Shown here: piece after piece, positions 17,457 through 25,489 of the stretch
Layout of the letters: each line of letters begins with the position of its first letter
How positions within the stretch are numbered: the first letter of the stretch is position 1
From: Streptomyces sp. 1222.5
GTDB lineage: Bacteria > Actinomycetota > Actinomycetes > Streptomycetales > Streptomycetaceae
Length of the DNA stretch: 64,000 nt
Direction of reading: 5' to 3'
Assembly: GCF_900105245.1 (NCBI RefSeq)
Contig: NZ_FNSZ01000001.1
Coordinates: forward strand, 2,480,001-2,544,000
The notes under the pieces: generated by a model
Seen by the model: only the letters and a program-made list of their open reading frames with translations
Database searches by the model: none
Told to the model about the DNA's origin: nothing
Made by a program: the position numbers and the translations under genes

Positions 17457-18623
17457 TCAGACGGGCGCGGGGGCCGAGAGCTGCGGCTCCGGGCCCACGT
17501 AGCGGGCCAGTGGGCGGATGATCTTGGGGTCGGTCGCCTGTTCCAGGATGTTGGCGCTCCAGCCGACCACGCGGGCAGCGGCGAAGGTGGGGGTGAACAT
17601 CTCGCGGGGCAGCCCGCACAGTTCCATGACCACGCCGGCGTAGAACTCGACGTTCGTGTGCAGTTCGCGGCCCGGTTTGAGTTCGGCCAGGATCGCCTCC
17701 ACCCGGCGTTCCACCTCGACCGCGAAGTCCACCCGCGGGCCGCCGAAGGAGAGCGCCGTCTCCCTGAGCATCCGCGAGCGGGGGTCCTCCGTGCGGTAGA
17801 CGGCGTGCCCGAAGCCCATGATCCGGTCACCCGCGAGCACCCGCTCCCGGATCCAGGAGTCGATGCGCTCCGGTGTGCCGATGGCGTCCAGGGTGTCCAG
17901 GGCCCTGCTCGGCGCCCCTCCGTGCAACGGTCCCGACAGCGCGCCCACCGCACCGGTCAGGCAGGCCGCCACATCGGCTCCGGTGGACGCGATGACCCGC
18001 GCGGTGAACGTCGACGCGTTGAATCCGTGGTCAATGGTGGAGATCAGGTACTGCTCGACCGCGCGCACCCGGCGCGGGTCGGGTTCCGAACCCGTCAACA
18101 TGTACAGGTAGTTGGCCGCGTACGGGAGGTCCTCGCGCGGTTCGACCGGGTCGAGTCCCTGGCCGAGCCGGTGGAGCGCGGTCAGCAGGGTGGGTACGAC
18201 CGCGCAGACGGCCAGGGTGTCCGACCGGCGCCGGTCGGGGTCGATGTCGTAGACCGGCCGGAGCCCCCGCGCCGCTCCCAGCAGCGACAGGGCCGTGCGC
18301 AGCCCCGCCAGCGGACCGGAGACACGGCCGGCCGCGGCGATCGCGGGAAGCGCAGCGCGGACTTCCGCGGGCACCCGGCGCAGTCGCGCGGTCTCGGCGA
18401 GAAAGGCGGCGCGGCGCTCGGCGTCCGGGAGCGTCCCGTGGACCAGGAGATGCCAGACGTCCTCGAAGCCGCGGGTCCGCGCGAGGTCGACGGCCGAGTA
18501 CTGGCGGTAGTGGTAGAAGCCCTCCCGCCCCCGTACGCCACCGACCTCGGTCTCCGTGACGACGACGCCCGCGAGACCGCGCGGTGCGTCGACCAGCGGG
18601 ATTGCGGTTTTGTTGATGGTCAT
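17457..18623 (-). CDS. Citrate synthase family protein
   Basis: The 388-residue enzyme has the two substrate histidines of the family, in 'DHGFNASTF'/'GPLHGGAPS' and 'GFGHAVYRTEDPR'. The catalytic acid segment reads NVEFYAG, that is Glu where most citrate synthases have Asp. It would condense acetyl-CoA (or another acyl-CoA) with oxaloacetate or a related 2-oxoacid; citrate versus 2-methylcitrate synthesis cannot be told from sequence by eye. ATG at 18623 follows GGGAGGAG. It is divergent from a second citrate-synthase-like gene with a DNA-binding domain, and both share a repeat-rich 112-base promoter region. Confidence 0.9.
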   Translation of the reverse strand: MTINKTAIPLVDAPRGLAGVVVTETEVGGVRGREGFYHYRQYSAVDLARTRGFEDVWHLLVHGTLPDAERRAAFLAETARLRRVPAEVRAALPAIAAAGRVSGPLAGLRTALSLLGAARGLRPVYDIDPDRRRSDTLAVCAVVPTLLTALHRLGQGLDPVEPREDLPYAANYLYMLTGSEPDPRRVRAVEQYLISTIDHGFNASTFTARVIASTGADVAACLTGAVGALSGPLHGGAPSRALDTLDAIGTPERIDSWIRERVLAGDRIMGFGHAVYRTEDPRSRMLRETALSFGGPRVDFAVEVERRVEAILAELKPGRELHTNVEFYAGVVMELCGLPREMFTPTFAAARVVGWSANILEQATDPKIIRPLARYVGPEPQLSAPAPV

Positions 18624-18640
18624 GATTCTCCTCCCTGGAC

Positions 18641-18692
18641 TTGATTCGACTGTCTACGCTTGACTCAACTCTGTCAACGTTGATTCACTCAA
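18641..18692. repeat. Three phased TTGAYTCRMY repeats, putative operator
   Basis: TTGATTCGAC (18641), TTGACTCAAC (18660) and TTGATTCACT (18680) lie in the same direction at 19- and 20-base spacing, about two helical turns. Between the last two is the short inverted pair GTCAAC/GTTGAT. This is the divergent promoter region of the two citrate-synthase genes, so the repeats are a candidate operator and may also contain TTGACT-like -35 elements. Confidence 0.55.
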
Positions 18693-18735
18693 TGCATGGC
18701 CGTCAATGTGTCCAGAGGCGACTACGGTGGCCCCC

Positions 18736-20004
18736 ATGCGCGACCAGGAACCCGCTCCCCACCTCCCCGCCGGCAGGCCGGCCGGACGCCTGACCACCAA
18801 GGAGACCGCCGAACTGCTCGGCGTGAAGCCCGAGACGGTGTACGCGTACGTGAGCCGCGGCCTGCTCAGCAGCCGCCGCGAACCCGGCGGCCGCGCCAGC
18901 ACCTTCGAGGCCAAGGAGGTCGAGGCCCTCGCCCGGCGCAACCGGCGCGAGGCGGCCGGGACGCCGGGCACGGGCGGCGACCTGTCGGTCCGTACCCGCA
19001 TCACCCTGATCGAGCGGGACCGGTACTACTTCCGCGGTGTCGACGCCACGGAGCTGGCCGCCCGCCACTCCTACGAAGAGGTCGCGGAATGGCTCTGGAC
19101 GGGCCGGCCCGCCCCGGGCGTGACCTTCACGGCGCCCGCCGCCACCGTCGACGTCGCCCGCCGGGCCGTGGACGCCCTGTCCGAACACGCCTCCCCCGTC
19201 GACCGGCTGCGGGTGGCGGCGATCGCCGCGGCCGCGGAGGACCCGCTGCGCTTCGACCTCTCCGAGGAGTCCGTGCTGAACACGGCCCGGGTCCTCATCC
19301 CCACGCTCGTCGACGCACTGCCGTCGGCCCGGCACGATCACCGGGACGAGGGCCCGCTGGCGCGGCGCCTGTGGGCCCGGCTGACCGGCCGGCCCGCCGA
19401 CGAGGCGTCCCTGCGCGTCCTGGACACCGCGCTCGCCCTGCTGGCCGACCACGACCTGGCCGCGTCCACGCTCGCCGTCCGGGTCGCCGCCTCGGCCCGC
19501 GCGCACGCCTACGCGGCCGTCTCGGCCGGGCTCGGCGTCCTGGAGGGCCCCCTGCACGGCGCCGCCAGCGGCCTGGCCCACCGGCTGCTGCTCGACGTCC
19601 TCGACCAGGGCACCGCGGTCCCGGTCATCGCGGACGAGCTGCGCGCCGGCCGCCGGATCCCCGGGCTCGGCCACCGGCTGTACACGGGCGAGGACCCGCG
19701 CGCGCGCGTGCTCTTCGGCCTCCTGGAGCGGGTCCCGCACGCGGAGCCCGCCCTGCTCGCGGCCCGCGACGTCGTCGCCACGACCGCCCGCCACACACCT
19801 CTGCACGCCAACGTCGACCTGGCCCTCGCGGTGTTCACGGCCTCGCACGGCATGCCCGCCACCGCCGGTGAGACGATCTTCGCCGTCGCCCGGACCGCGG
19901 GCTGGATCGCCCACGCCCTGGAGGAGTACGGCGAGCGCCCGCTTCGCATGCGCCCGAGTGGTCACTACGTCGGTCCGCGACCGCCGCAGCCCCCGCCGGA
20001 GTAG
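18736..20004 (+). CDS. Citrate-synthase-like protein with N-terminal helix-turn-helix domain
   Basis: The 422-residue protein begins with a MerR/excisionase-like winged helix (about residues 20-70, 'LTTKETAELLGVKPETVYAYVSRGLLSS' then 'STFEAKEVEALARR') joined to a citrate-synthase fold. The latter carries 'GPLHGAASGLAH', 'GLGHRLYTGEDPRARVL' and the acid motif 'HANVDLAL', so the usual catalytic residues appear to be kept. The protein may be an enzyme that also binds DNA. ATG at 18736 is chosen (GGTGG just upstream); an ATG at 18706 has no ribosome binding site. It is divergent from another citrate synthase gene. Confidence 0.85.
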   Translation: MRDQEPAPHLPAGRPAGRLTTKETAELLGVKPETVYAYVSRGLLSSRREPGGRASTFEAKEVEALARRNRREAAGTPGTGGDLSVRTRITLIERDRYYFRGVDATELAARHSYEEVAEWLWTGRPAPGVTFTAPAATVDVARRAVDALSEHASPVDRLRVAAIAAAAEDPLRFDLSEESVLNTARVLIPTLVDALPSARHDHRDEGPLARRLWARLTGRPADEASLRVLDTALALLADHDLAASTLAVRVAASARAHAYAAVSAGLGVLEGPLHGAASGLAHRLLLDVLDQGTAVPVIADELRAGRRIPGLGHRLYTGEDPRARVLFGLLERVPHAEPALLAARDVVATTARHTPLHANVDLALAVFTASHGMPATAGETIFAVARTAGWIAHALEEYGERPLRMRPSGHYVGPRPPQPPPE

Positions 20005-20039
20005 GACACGGGCCCGGCCGGAAGTCGCCCTGCGCGAAG

Positions 20040-20058
20040 TCAGGTTAGGCTCACCTCT
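20040..20058 (+). promoter_or_regulatory. Iron box (DmdR/IdeR-type operator) on a likely -10 element
   Basis: TCAGGTTAGGCTCACCTCT matches 15 of 19 positions of the actinobacterial iron-box consensus TTAGGTTAGGCTAACCTAA. It ends directly before the GTG at 20059 and contains TAGGCT (20046-20051), a good -10 hexamer whose +1 would fall on or next to the GTG. Repression by an iron-loaded DtxR-family regulator is inferred. Confidence 0.75.
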
Positions 20059-21000
20059 GTGAGTAGGTGCGCGACCGTCTCCCGAAGCCTCGAAGAGCCC
20101 GTTCCCGGCACGGCGGCCACGGCGAGGACGTGGCTGCTGCTGGAGCAGTCCGGGCCGTGGGGTGCCAAGGCGCTCACTTCGAGCCACCTGGACCCCGCTG
20201 TCGGCCGCGCCCTGGAGGCCGCCGCCGAGGGCACCGGCGTCCGCGTCGCCCTCATCCGGCGCCCCGGACGGCACGCGGACCCAGGCACCCCGCAGATCCG
20301 GCAGGTCTACGCCGCCCACACCGTCCCGGGCCGCGTGTGGCTGCACGCCGCCACCACCCGCGATCCGCGGCGGCTGCTCGACCTCGACCTCGCCGCCCTC
20401 GGGGCGGGCGACCCCCGCTCCTTCGGCACGGCGCTCGGCGGACGCCCGCACCGCGGCGGCCCGCTCGCCCTCGTGTGCACCAACGGCAAGCGCGACCGCT
20501 GCTGCGCCCTCCTGGGCCGTCCCCTCGCCGCCGAACTGGACGCGTCCGGAGTGCACGGCGTCTGGGAGGTCACCCATCTGGGTGGGCATCGCTTCTCGCC
20601 GACGGTGCTGGTGCTGCCGTACGGCTACGCCTACGGCCGGGCCGAGGCCCACACCGTCAAGGAGGCCCTGCACGGGGCCCAGGAGGGGCGTGTGGTGGTC
20701 GAGGGGTGCCGTGGCTGCTCCGCCTGGGAGCGGCCCGGTCAGGCGGCCGAGCTGGCCGTCCGGTCGGCCGCACGGGAGTACCGGGCCGGCGTGCTGAGCG
20801 TCGTACGGACCGACGGCGCGGCCCCGCGCTGGGAGATCACCGTCGCGCACGCCGACGGGCGCCGCTGGCGGGTCACCGTGGCGCAGGGGGCGTCCCTGCC
20901 GCCGCGCCCGGAGAGCTGCGACGCTTCCGTGCTCGGGACGCCCGCCCGGATGGACGTGGTGGCCCTGCGCGAAGTACGCCCGACGGCCCTGGCGAGCTGA
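20059..21000 (+). CDS. Sucrase/ferredoxin-like (thioredoxin-fold [2Fe-2S]) family protein
   Basis: The 313-residue protein belongs to the Suc_Fer-like family. A thioredoxin-like ferredoxin domain shows 'LVCTNGKRDRCCALLGRPLA', 'THLGGHRFSPTVLVLPYG' and 'EGCRGCSAWERPGQ', whose Cys and His could hold a [2Fe-2S] cluster. Biochemical function is not settled; several actinobacterial members are tied to siderophore or iron metabolism. An iron box immediately upstream supports an iron-related role here. The mRNA is probably leaderless, because the -10 hexamer lies only 7 bases before the GTG and no ribosome binding site is seen. Confidence 0.85.
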   Translation: MSRCATVSRSLEEPVPGTAATARTWLLLEQSGPWGAKALTSSHLDPAVGRALEAAAEGTGVRVALIRRPGRHADPGTPQIRQVYAAHTVPGRVWLHAATTRDPRRLLDLDLAALGAGDPRSFGTALGGRPHRGGPLALVCTNGKRDRCCALLGRPLAAELDASGVHGVWEVTHLGGHRFSPTVLVLPYGYAYGRAEAHTVKEALHGAQEGRVVVEGCRGCSAWERPGQAAELAVRSAAREYRAGVLSVVRTDGAAPRWEITVAHADGRRWRVTVAQGASLPPRPESCDASVLGTPARMDVVALREVRPTALAS

Positions 21001-21105
21001 CCGGACGTCCTCCGGACCCGGCCGGCGCCTCGTTCGACGACCGGTCGGGAGATCCCGGCCACACCCCCTGGGGACCGCCGGACCCCGCCACGTACCGTCG
21101 TGGGT

Positions 21106-22800
21106 ATGAGCCCCACTCCCCCCGTACGCCGTCTGCGCCTCGGTCTGCCCCGGCGGGTGTTCTCGCAGGTGCTGCTGATGCAGGTGGCGATCGCCGCGGG
21201 GGTCGCGGTGCTCGCGACCGGCCTGTTCCTGGCGCCCCTGAGCAAACAGCTGGACCAGGAGGCGATGCGGCGCGCGCTGGCCATCGCCGAGACCACCGCC
21301 CAGGACCCGCAGATCGCCGAGGGGATCCGCACCACCCCGCCCACCCGGGACGGCCCCGTGCAACGGGAGGCCGAACGCATCCGGAAGGCCACGCACGCGG
21401 AGTACATCGTGGTGCTGGACCGCACCCAGGTCCGCTGGTCGCACCCCACGCCCTCCGAGATCGGCCGGCTCGTCTCCACCAGTCCCAAGGCGGCCCTGTC
21501 CGGCCACGAGGTCATGGAGATCGACAAGGGCACGCTCGGACGCTCCGCGCGCGGCAAGGTGCCGCTGTACGACGACCGGCACCACATCGTCGGGGCGGTC
21601 TCCGTGGGCATCGCCTACGACAGCGTGCGGGCACGGCTGATCAACGCGATCCCGGGGCTCTTCGCGTACGCCGGCGGCGCCCTCGCGGTGGGCGCGCTGG
21701 CCGCCTGGCTGATCTCCCGCAGGGTGCAGCGGCAGACCCGGGACCTCGCCTTCTCGGACATCTCCGCGCTGCTCGCGGAGCGCGAGGCGATGCTGCACGG
21801 CATCCGGGAGGGCGTGGTCGCCATCGACCGCGGCGGCCGTATCCGCCTGCTCAACGACGAGGCACGACGGCTGCTCGGCATCGGCGACGAGGCGGTCGGG
21901 CGGATGCCCGACGAGGCGCTGGGCGCGGGCCGCACGACGGACGTCCTGGCCGGCCGCGTGAGCGGCACCGATCTGCTCACCGTGCGCGGGCAGCGCGTCC
22001 TGGTCGCCAACCGGATGCCCACCGACGACGGCGGTGCGGTGGCCACCCTGCGCGACCGTACGGAACTCGAGCAGCTGGGTCGGGAACTGGACTCCACGCG
22101 CGGGCTGATCGACGCGCTGCGCGCCCAGGACCACGAACACGCCAACCGCATGCACACCCTGCTCGGGCTGCTGGAACTGGAGATGTACGACGACGCGGTG
22201 GAGTTCGTCGGCGAGGTGGTCGGCGACCACCGGGTCACCGCCGAGCAGGTCACCGAGAAGATCCAAGACCCCTTGCTCGCCGCCCTGCTGGTCGGCAAGG
22301 CCACCGTGGCGGCCGAACGCGGGGTCGCCCTCTGGGTGTCGGAGCACACCCGGGTACCGGACCGGCTGATCGACCCGCGCGGGCTGGTCACGGTCGTCGG
22401 CAACCTCGTGGACAACGCCCTCGACGCGGTCGCGGGCACCCCGCACGCGCGCGTGGAGGTCGAATTGCGCACGCAGAGCCGTACGGTCGTCCTCAGGGTG
22501 CGCGACACCGGCCCCGGCGTCCCGGCGGACCAGCGGGAGCTGGTCTTCACGGACGGGTGGACCACCAAGAAGCCGCCCGCGCACGGCAAACGGGGCATCG
22601 GGCTGCCCCTGGTCCGCCGGCTCGCCGAACGGCAGGGCGGGAGCGCGACCGTGGGCGCGGCGGACGGCGGCGGCGCGGAGTTCACCGTGGTGCTCCCCGA
22701 GGCGCTGACCGAGCCCGGGCTGGAACCGGCCCTCACCGGATCCAACGATGCGGGTGCGGTCCCCGCGGACGTTCCGGCAGGCCCGGAGGAGGCGCGATGA
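21106..22800 (+). CDS. Sensor histidine kinase of the CitA/DctS/DcuS type
   Basis: The 564-residue kinase has one membrane segment near residue 25, a periplasmic Cache/PAS-like sensor (about 45-175, 'AEYIVVLDRTQVRWSHP' and 'VGAVSVGIAYD'), a second membrane segment ('GLFAYAGGALAVGALAAWLI'), a PAS domain, and SPOB_a/HATPase parts. The phospho-accepting His is in 'QDHEHANRMHTLLGLLEL', with N box 'NLVDNALDAV' and G boxes 'DTGPGV' and 'GIGLPLV'. Relatives sense citrate or C4-dicarboxylates. ATG at 21106 is chosen over GTG at 21100; the leader is very short. It overlaps its regulator by ATGA and lies next to an ABC transporter. Confidence 0.93.
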   Translation: MSPTPPVRRLRLGLPRRVFSQVLLMQVAIAAGVAVLATGLFLAPLSKQLDQEAMRRALAIAETTAQDPQIAEGIRTTPPTRDGPVQREAERIRKATHAEYIVVLDRTQVRWSHPTPSEIGRLVSTSPKAALSGHEVMEIDKGTLGRSARGKVPLYDDRHHIVGAVSVGIAYDSVRARLINAIPGLFAYAGGALAVGALAAWLISRRVQRQTRDLAFSDISALLAEREAMLHGIREGVVAIDRGGRIRLLNDEARRLLGIGDEAVGRMPDEALGAGRTTDVLAGRVSGTDLLTVRGQRVLVANRMPTDDGGAVATLRDRTELEQLGRELDSTRGLIDALRAQDHEHANRMHTLLGLLELEMYDDAVEFVGEVVGDHRVTAEQVTEKIQDPLLAALLVGKATVAAERGVALWVSEHTRVPDRLIDPRGLVTVVGNLVDNALDAVAGTPHARVEVELRTQSRTVVLRVRDTGPGVPADQRELVFTDGWTTKKPPAHGKRGIGLPLVRRLAERQGGSATVGAADGGGAEFTVVLPEALTEPGLEPALTGSNDAGAVPADVPAGPEEAR

Positions 22801-23477
22801 TCGAGGTCCTGGTCGTGGACGACGACACCCGGGTGGCGCGGGTCAACGCCGCCTACGTCGAGAAGGTTCCGGGGTTCCACGTGGCCGGCGAGGCGCACAA
22901 CGCGGCCGAGGCGCTGCGCCAGGTGGAGTCCCTGCCGCGGCTCGACCTGGTCCTGATGGACCACTATCTGCCCGACGACACGGGGCTCGCGGTCGTACGG
23001 GAGATGCGCCGGCGCGGCCATCAGACCGACGTGATCATGGTGACCGCGGCGCGGGACGTCTCGACCGTGCAGGCGGCCATGCGGCACGGGGCGCTGCAAT
23101 ACCTGGTGAAGCCGTTCGCCTTCGCCGGTCTGCGGGCCAAGCTGGAGGCGTACGCCGAGCTGCGGCGGACCCTGGACGGCGGGGGCGAGGCCGAACAGGC
23201 CCAGGTGGACCGGATCTTCGGGGCCCTGTCCGCGCCGTCGGAGCCGGAACTGCCCAAGGGGCACTCGCCGACGACCGCCGAACTGGTGCGCCAGGCACTG
23301 ATGAACGCCGAAGGTCCGCTGTCCGCCCAGGAGATCGCCGAGCGGACGGGGGTGAGCCGGCAGACCGCCCAGCGTTATCTGAAGCTCCTGGAGCGCACGG
23401 GGCGGACCCGGCTGACCCTCAAGTACGGCGACGCGGGCCGCCCGGAACACCGTTACGTGTGGGCGACCCGCGGCTGA
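22797..23477 (+). CDS. CitB/DcuR-type response regulator
   Basis: The 226-residue regulator has a receiver domain with phospho-acceptor Asp55 in 'LVLMDHYLPDDTGL', acidic pocket residues D8-D10, Thr in 'IMVTAARD' and Lys in 'YLVKPF'. A C-terminal winged helix ends 'EIAERTGVSRQTAQRYLKLLERTG...YGDAGRPEHRYVW'. The ATG overlaps the kinase stop (ATGA) with GGAGGAG upstream, so the pair is coupled. It faces the substrate-binding-protein gene of an ABC transporter tail to tail. A very similar regulator is encoded at 26453, on the far side of that transporter. Confidence 0.93.
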   Translation: MIEVLVVDDDTRVARVNAAYVEKVPGFHVAGEAHNAAEALRQVESLPRLDLVLMDHYLPDDTGLAVVREMRRRGHQTDVIMVTAARDVSTVQAAMRHGALQYLVKPFAFAGLRAKLEAYAELRRTLDGGGEAEQAQVDRIFGALSAPSEPELPKGHSPTTAELVRQALMNAEGPLSAQEIAERTGVSRQTAQRYLKLLERTGRTRLTLKYGDAGRPEHRYVWATRG

Positions 23478-23503
23478 GCGGACCTGTTCTCGCGCGACCG
23501 GCC

Positions 23504-24562
23504 CTACTTGGCGGCCTCGACGAACTCGGTGGTGTACGTCTTGCTCAGGTCGACCTTGGCGTTCTTGATGTTGGGGTTGAACGACTTGAGGACCTTCTCC
23601 ACGGTCTCCGGGCCGCCCTCGGGCATCACGCCGTCGTCGGTGAACATCGGCAGGGTGCTCTTGATCGCCTGTGCGTAGAGCGCCTTGTCGCCCTGGGAGT
23701 AGTCCGCGGGCATCTTGGCGGCGATCTCGTCGGCGCTGTGGGTGGACATCCACTTGAGCGCCTTGACGAATGCATTGGCCAACTTCTGGACGGTGTCCTT
23801 GTGTCCGTTCACCCAGTCCGTCTGCATGTACAGGCTTGACGACGGGTACGGCCCGCCCAGCGCCTGCTGCGAACCCTCGGGGGTACGCATGTCGAGCAGG
23901 ATCTTGCCCGCCTTCTTGTCGAGGATCGTCGCGACGGTCGGGTCGGTGGTCATGCCGCCGTCGATCGCGCCCTTCTGCAGCGCGGCGATGAACGTCGGGC
24001 CGGCCCCCACCGCGACCGGCGTGAACTCGCTGACGTCCACACCGTTCTTGACCGCGAGGTACTTGGTCAGGAAGTCGGTCGAGGAGCCGAGCCCGGTCAC
24101 GCCCAGCTTGCGGCCCTTGAAGTCCTTCGGAGAGGTGATGTCGCCCGCCGCCTCCTGGGACACGACCTCCACCTCGCCCGGCGCGTGCGAGAACTGCACC
24201 ACCGACTCCACGGACTTGCCCTTCACCTGGAGGTCGAGGGTGTGGTCGTAAAAGCCGACCGCCCCCTGCACCTGGCCGGAGACGAGCGCGGTCTCGGCCT
24301 GGACCCCGGCGGGCTCGCTGAGGAGCTGGACGTTCAGGCCCTCGGCCTGGAAGTAGCCGAGACGCTGGGTGAGGATGGCCGGCATGTAGATGACCTTGTC
24401 CAGGCCACCGACCATGATCTTGACGCTCTCCCCCTTGCCGCCGCCTCCGCCGCTGCCGGTGTCGGCGGTGGAACTGGCCGCGTCGTTGGCGCAGGCGGTG
24501 AGCGACGAGAGGGCGAGCAGTCCGGCGGCGGCCAGCGAGGCGTACCTGGCGGTCTTGCGCAT
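23504..24562 (-). CDS. ABC transporter substrate-binding lipoprotein (NitT/TauT type)
   Basis: The 352-residue precursor has a lipoprotein signal with lipobox LTAC at about residue 24, a Gly-rich linker, and a periplasmic-binding domain of the NMT1/SsuA family. That domain shows 'KIMVGGLDKVIYMPAILTQRLGYFQAEGLNVQL', 'ALVSGQVQGAVGFYDHT', 'GRKLGVTGLGSSTDFLTKYLA' and 'GAIDGGMTTDP'. The family binds nitrate, sulfonates, taurine, pyrimidines or aromatic acids; the ligand here cannot be read from sequence. It is the last gene of the operon ATPase > permease > binding protein, 63 bases after the permease stop. Confidence 0.92.
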   Translation of the reverse strand: MRKTARYASLAAAGLLALSSLTACANDAASSTADTGSGGGGGKGESVKIMVGGLDKVIYMPAILTQRLGYFQAEGLNVQLLSEPAGVQAETALVSGQVQGAVGFYDHTLDLQVKGKSVESVVQFSHAPGEVEVVSQEAAGDITSPKDFKGRKLGVTGLGSSTDFLTKYLAVKNGVDVSEFTPVAVGAGPTFIAALQKGAIDGGMTTDPTVATILDKKAGKILLDMRTPEGSQQALGGPYPSSSLYMQTDWVNGHKDTVQKLANAFVKALKWMSTHSADEIAAKMPADYSQGDKALYAQAIKSTLPMFTDDGVMPEGGPETVEKVLKSFNPNIKNAKVDLSKTYTTEFVEAAK

Positions 24563-24625
24563 GGCGGTTCACGTCCTTGTGAGAGGGCGGTGCGGGGAAC
24601 GGAGAAGGGGAACGGAGGGCCGGCT

Positions 24626-25489
24626 TCAGCTGTCGGAGCCGGTCGGCTTCCAGCGGAAGATGCGGCGCTCGGCGAAGGTCAGCAGCCCTTCGGCGACGAG
24701 GGCGACGACCGCGAGGATGACCATCGCGGCATAGACACCGGCGGCGTTGAAGGTGTTCTGCGACTGCGCGACGAGCAGGCCGATGCCCTTGGTCGCGCCG
24801 ATGTACTCGCCGACGATGGCTCCGATGAGTGCGAAGCCGAAGCTGACGTGGAGGCTGGTGAAGATCCAGGAGGTGGCGGACGGGACGACCACCTGAAGCG
24901 TCACCCGGCGGTCGCTCGCGCCCAGGATGCGGGCGTTGGCGACCAGGTTCCGGTCCACCTCGCGGGCCCCCTGGAAGGCGTTGAAGAAGACGGGGAAGAA
25001 CACGAGCACCACGGCCGAGGCGACCTTGGAGGACGGCCCGAGCCCGAACCAGATCAGGAAGATGGGCGCGAGGACGATCCTGGGGATCGAGTTGAGCACC
25101 TTGATGTACGGACCAAGCACTTCGGCGAGCAACCTGATCCGCCCGAGCGCGATACCGAGGAGCACACCCGCGACCACGCCGATGCCCCAGCCGAGCAGCG
25201 CCTCGTAGAGCGTGTACCAGATCTGTTCGCCCAGAGAGCCGAGCGCCGTACCGTGCGTCATCCAGGTCCAGATCTGGTCCCAGATCTTCGAGGGCATCGA
25301 GAAGTTGAACGGATCGATGATCTCCGCGCGGGAGAGCACCTCCCACAGACCGAGGACGACCACCAGGAGCAGCACACGCGCGGCGTTCACCAGGACCTTG
25401 CGGCGGCGGGCCGCCTGGGCGCGGGTCTGGGCGCGATCGGGGGTCTTGACCGTGTCGACGACCGGGGTGCTGAGAACCTCAGGCGACAT
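24626..25489 (-). CDS. ABC transporter permease (NitT/TauT, SsuC-like)
   Basis: The 287-residue permease has six predicted membrane helices and the binding-protein-dependent transport signature with the EAA loop 'EVDRNLVANARILGASDRRVTLQVVVPSA'. The protein resembles SsuC/TauC/NrtB. ATG at 25489 lies 11 bases inside the end of the ATPase gene, which points to translational coupling. A long N-terminal extension in the same frame is antisense to the ATPase gene and not real. The C-terminus is basic ('FAERRIFRWKP'). Confidence 0.92.
   Translation of the reverse strand: MSPEVLSTPVVDTVKTPDRAQTRAQAARRRKVLVNAARVLLLVVVLGLWEVLSRAEIIDPFNFSMPSKIWDQIWTWMTHGTALGSLGEQIWYTLYEALLGWGIGVVAGVLLGIALGRIRLLAEVLGPYIKVLNSIPRIVLAPIFLIWFGLGPSSKVASAVVLVFFPVFFNAFQGAREVDRNLVANARILGASDRRVTLQVVVPSATSWIFTSLHVSFGFALIGAIVGEYIGATKGIGLLVAQSQNTFNAAGVYAAMVILAVVALVAEGLLTFAERRIFRWKPTGSDS

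Noticed and set aside
18703..22584. Long open frame on the minus strand across citrate synthase, Suc_Fer and kinase genes
   Set aside because: It crosses several real genes and a promoter region with an iron box, and its composition is that of antisense GC-rich DNA.
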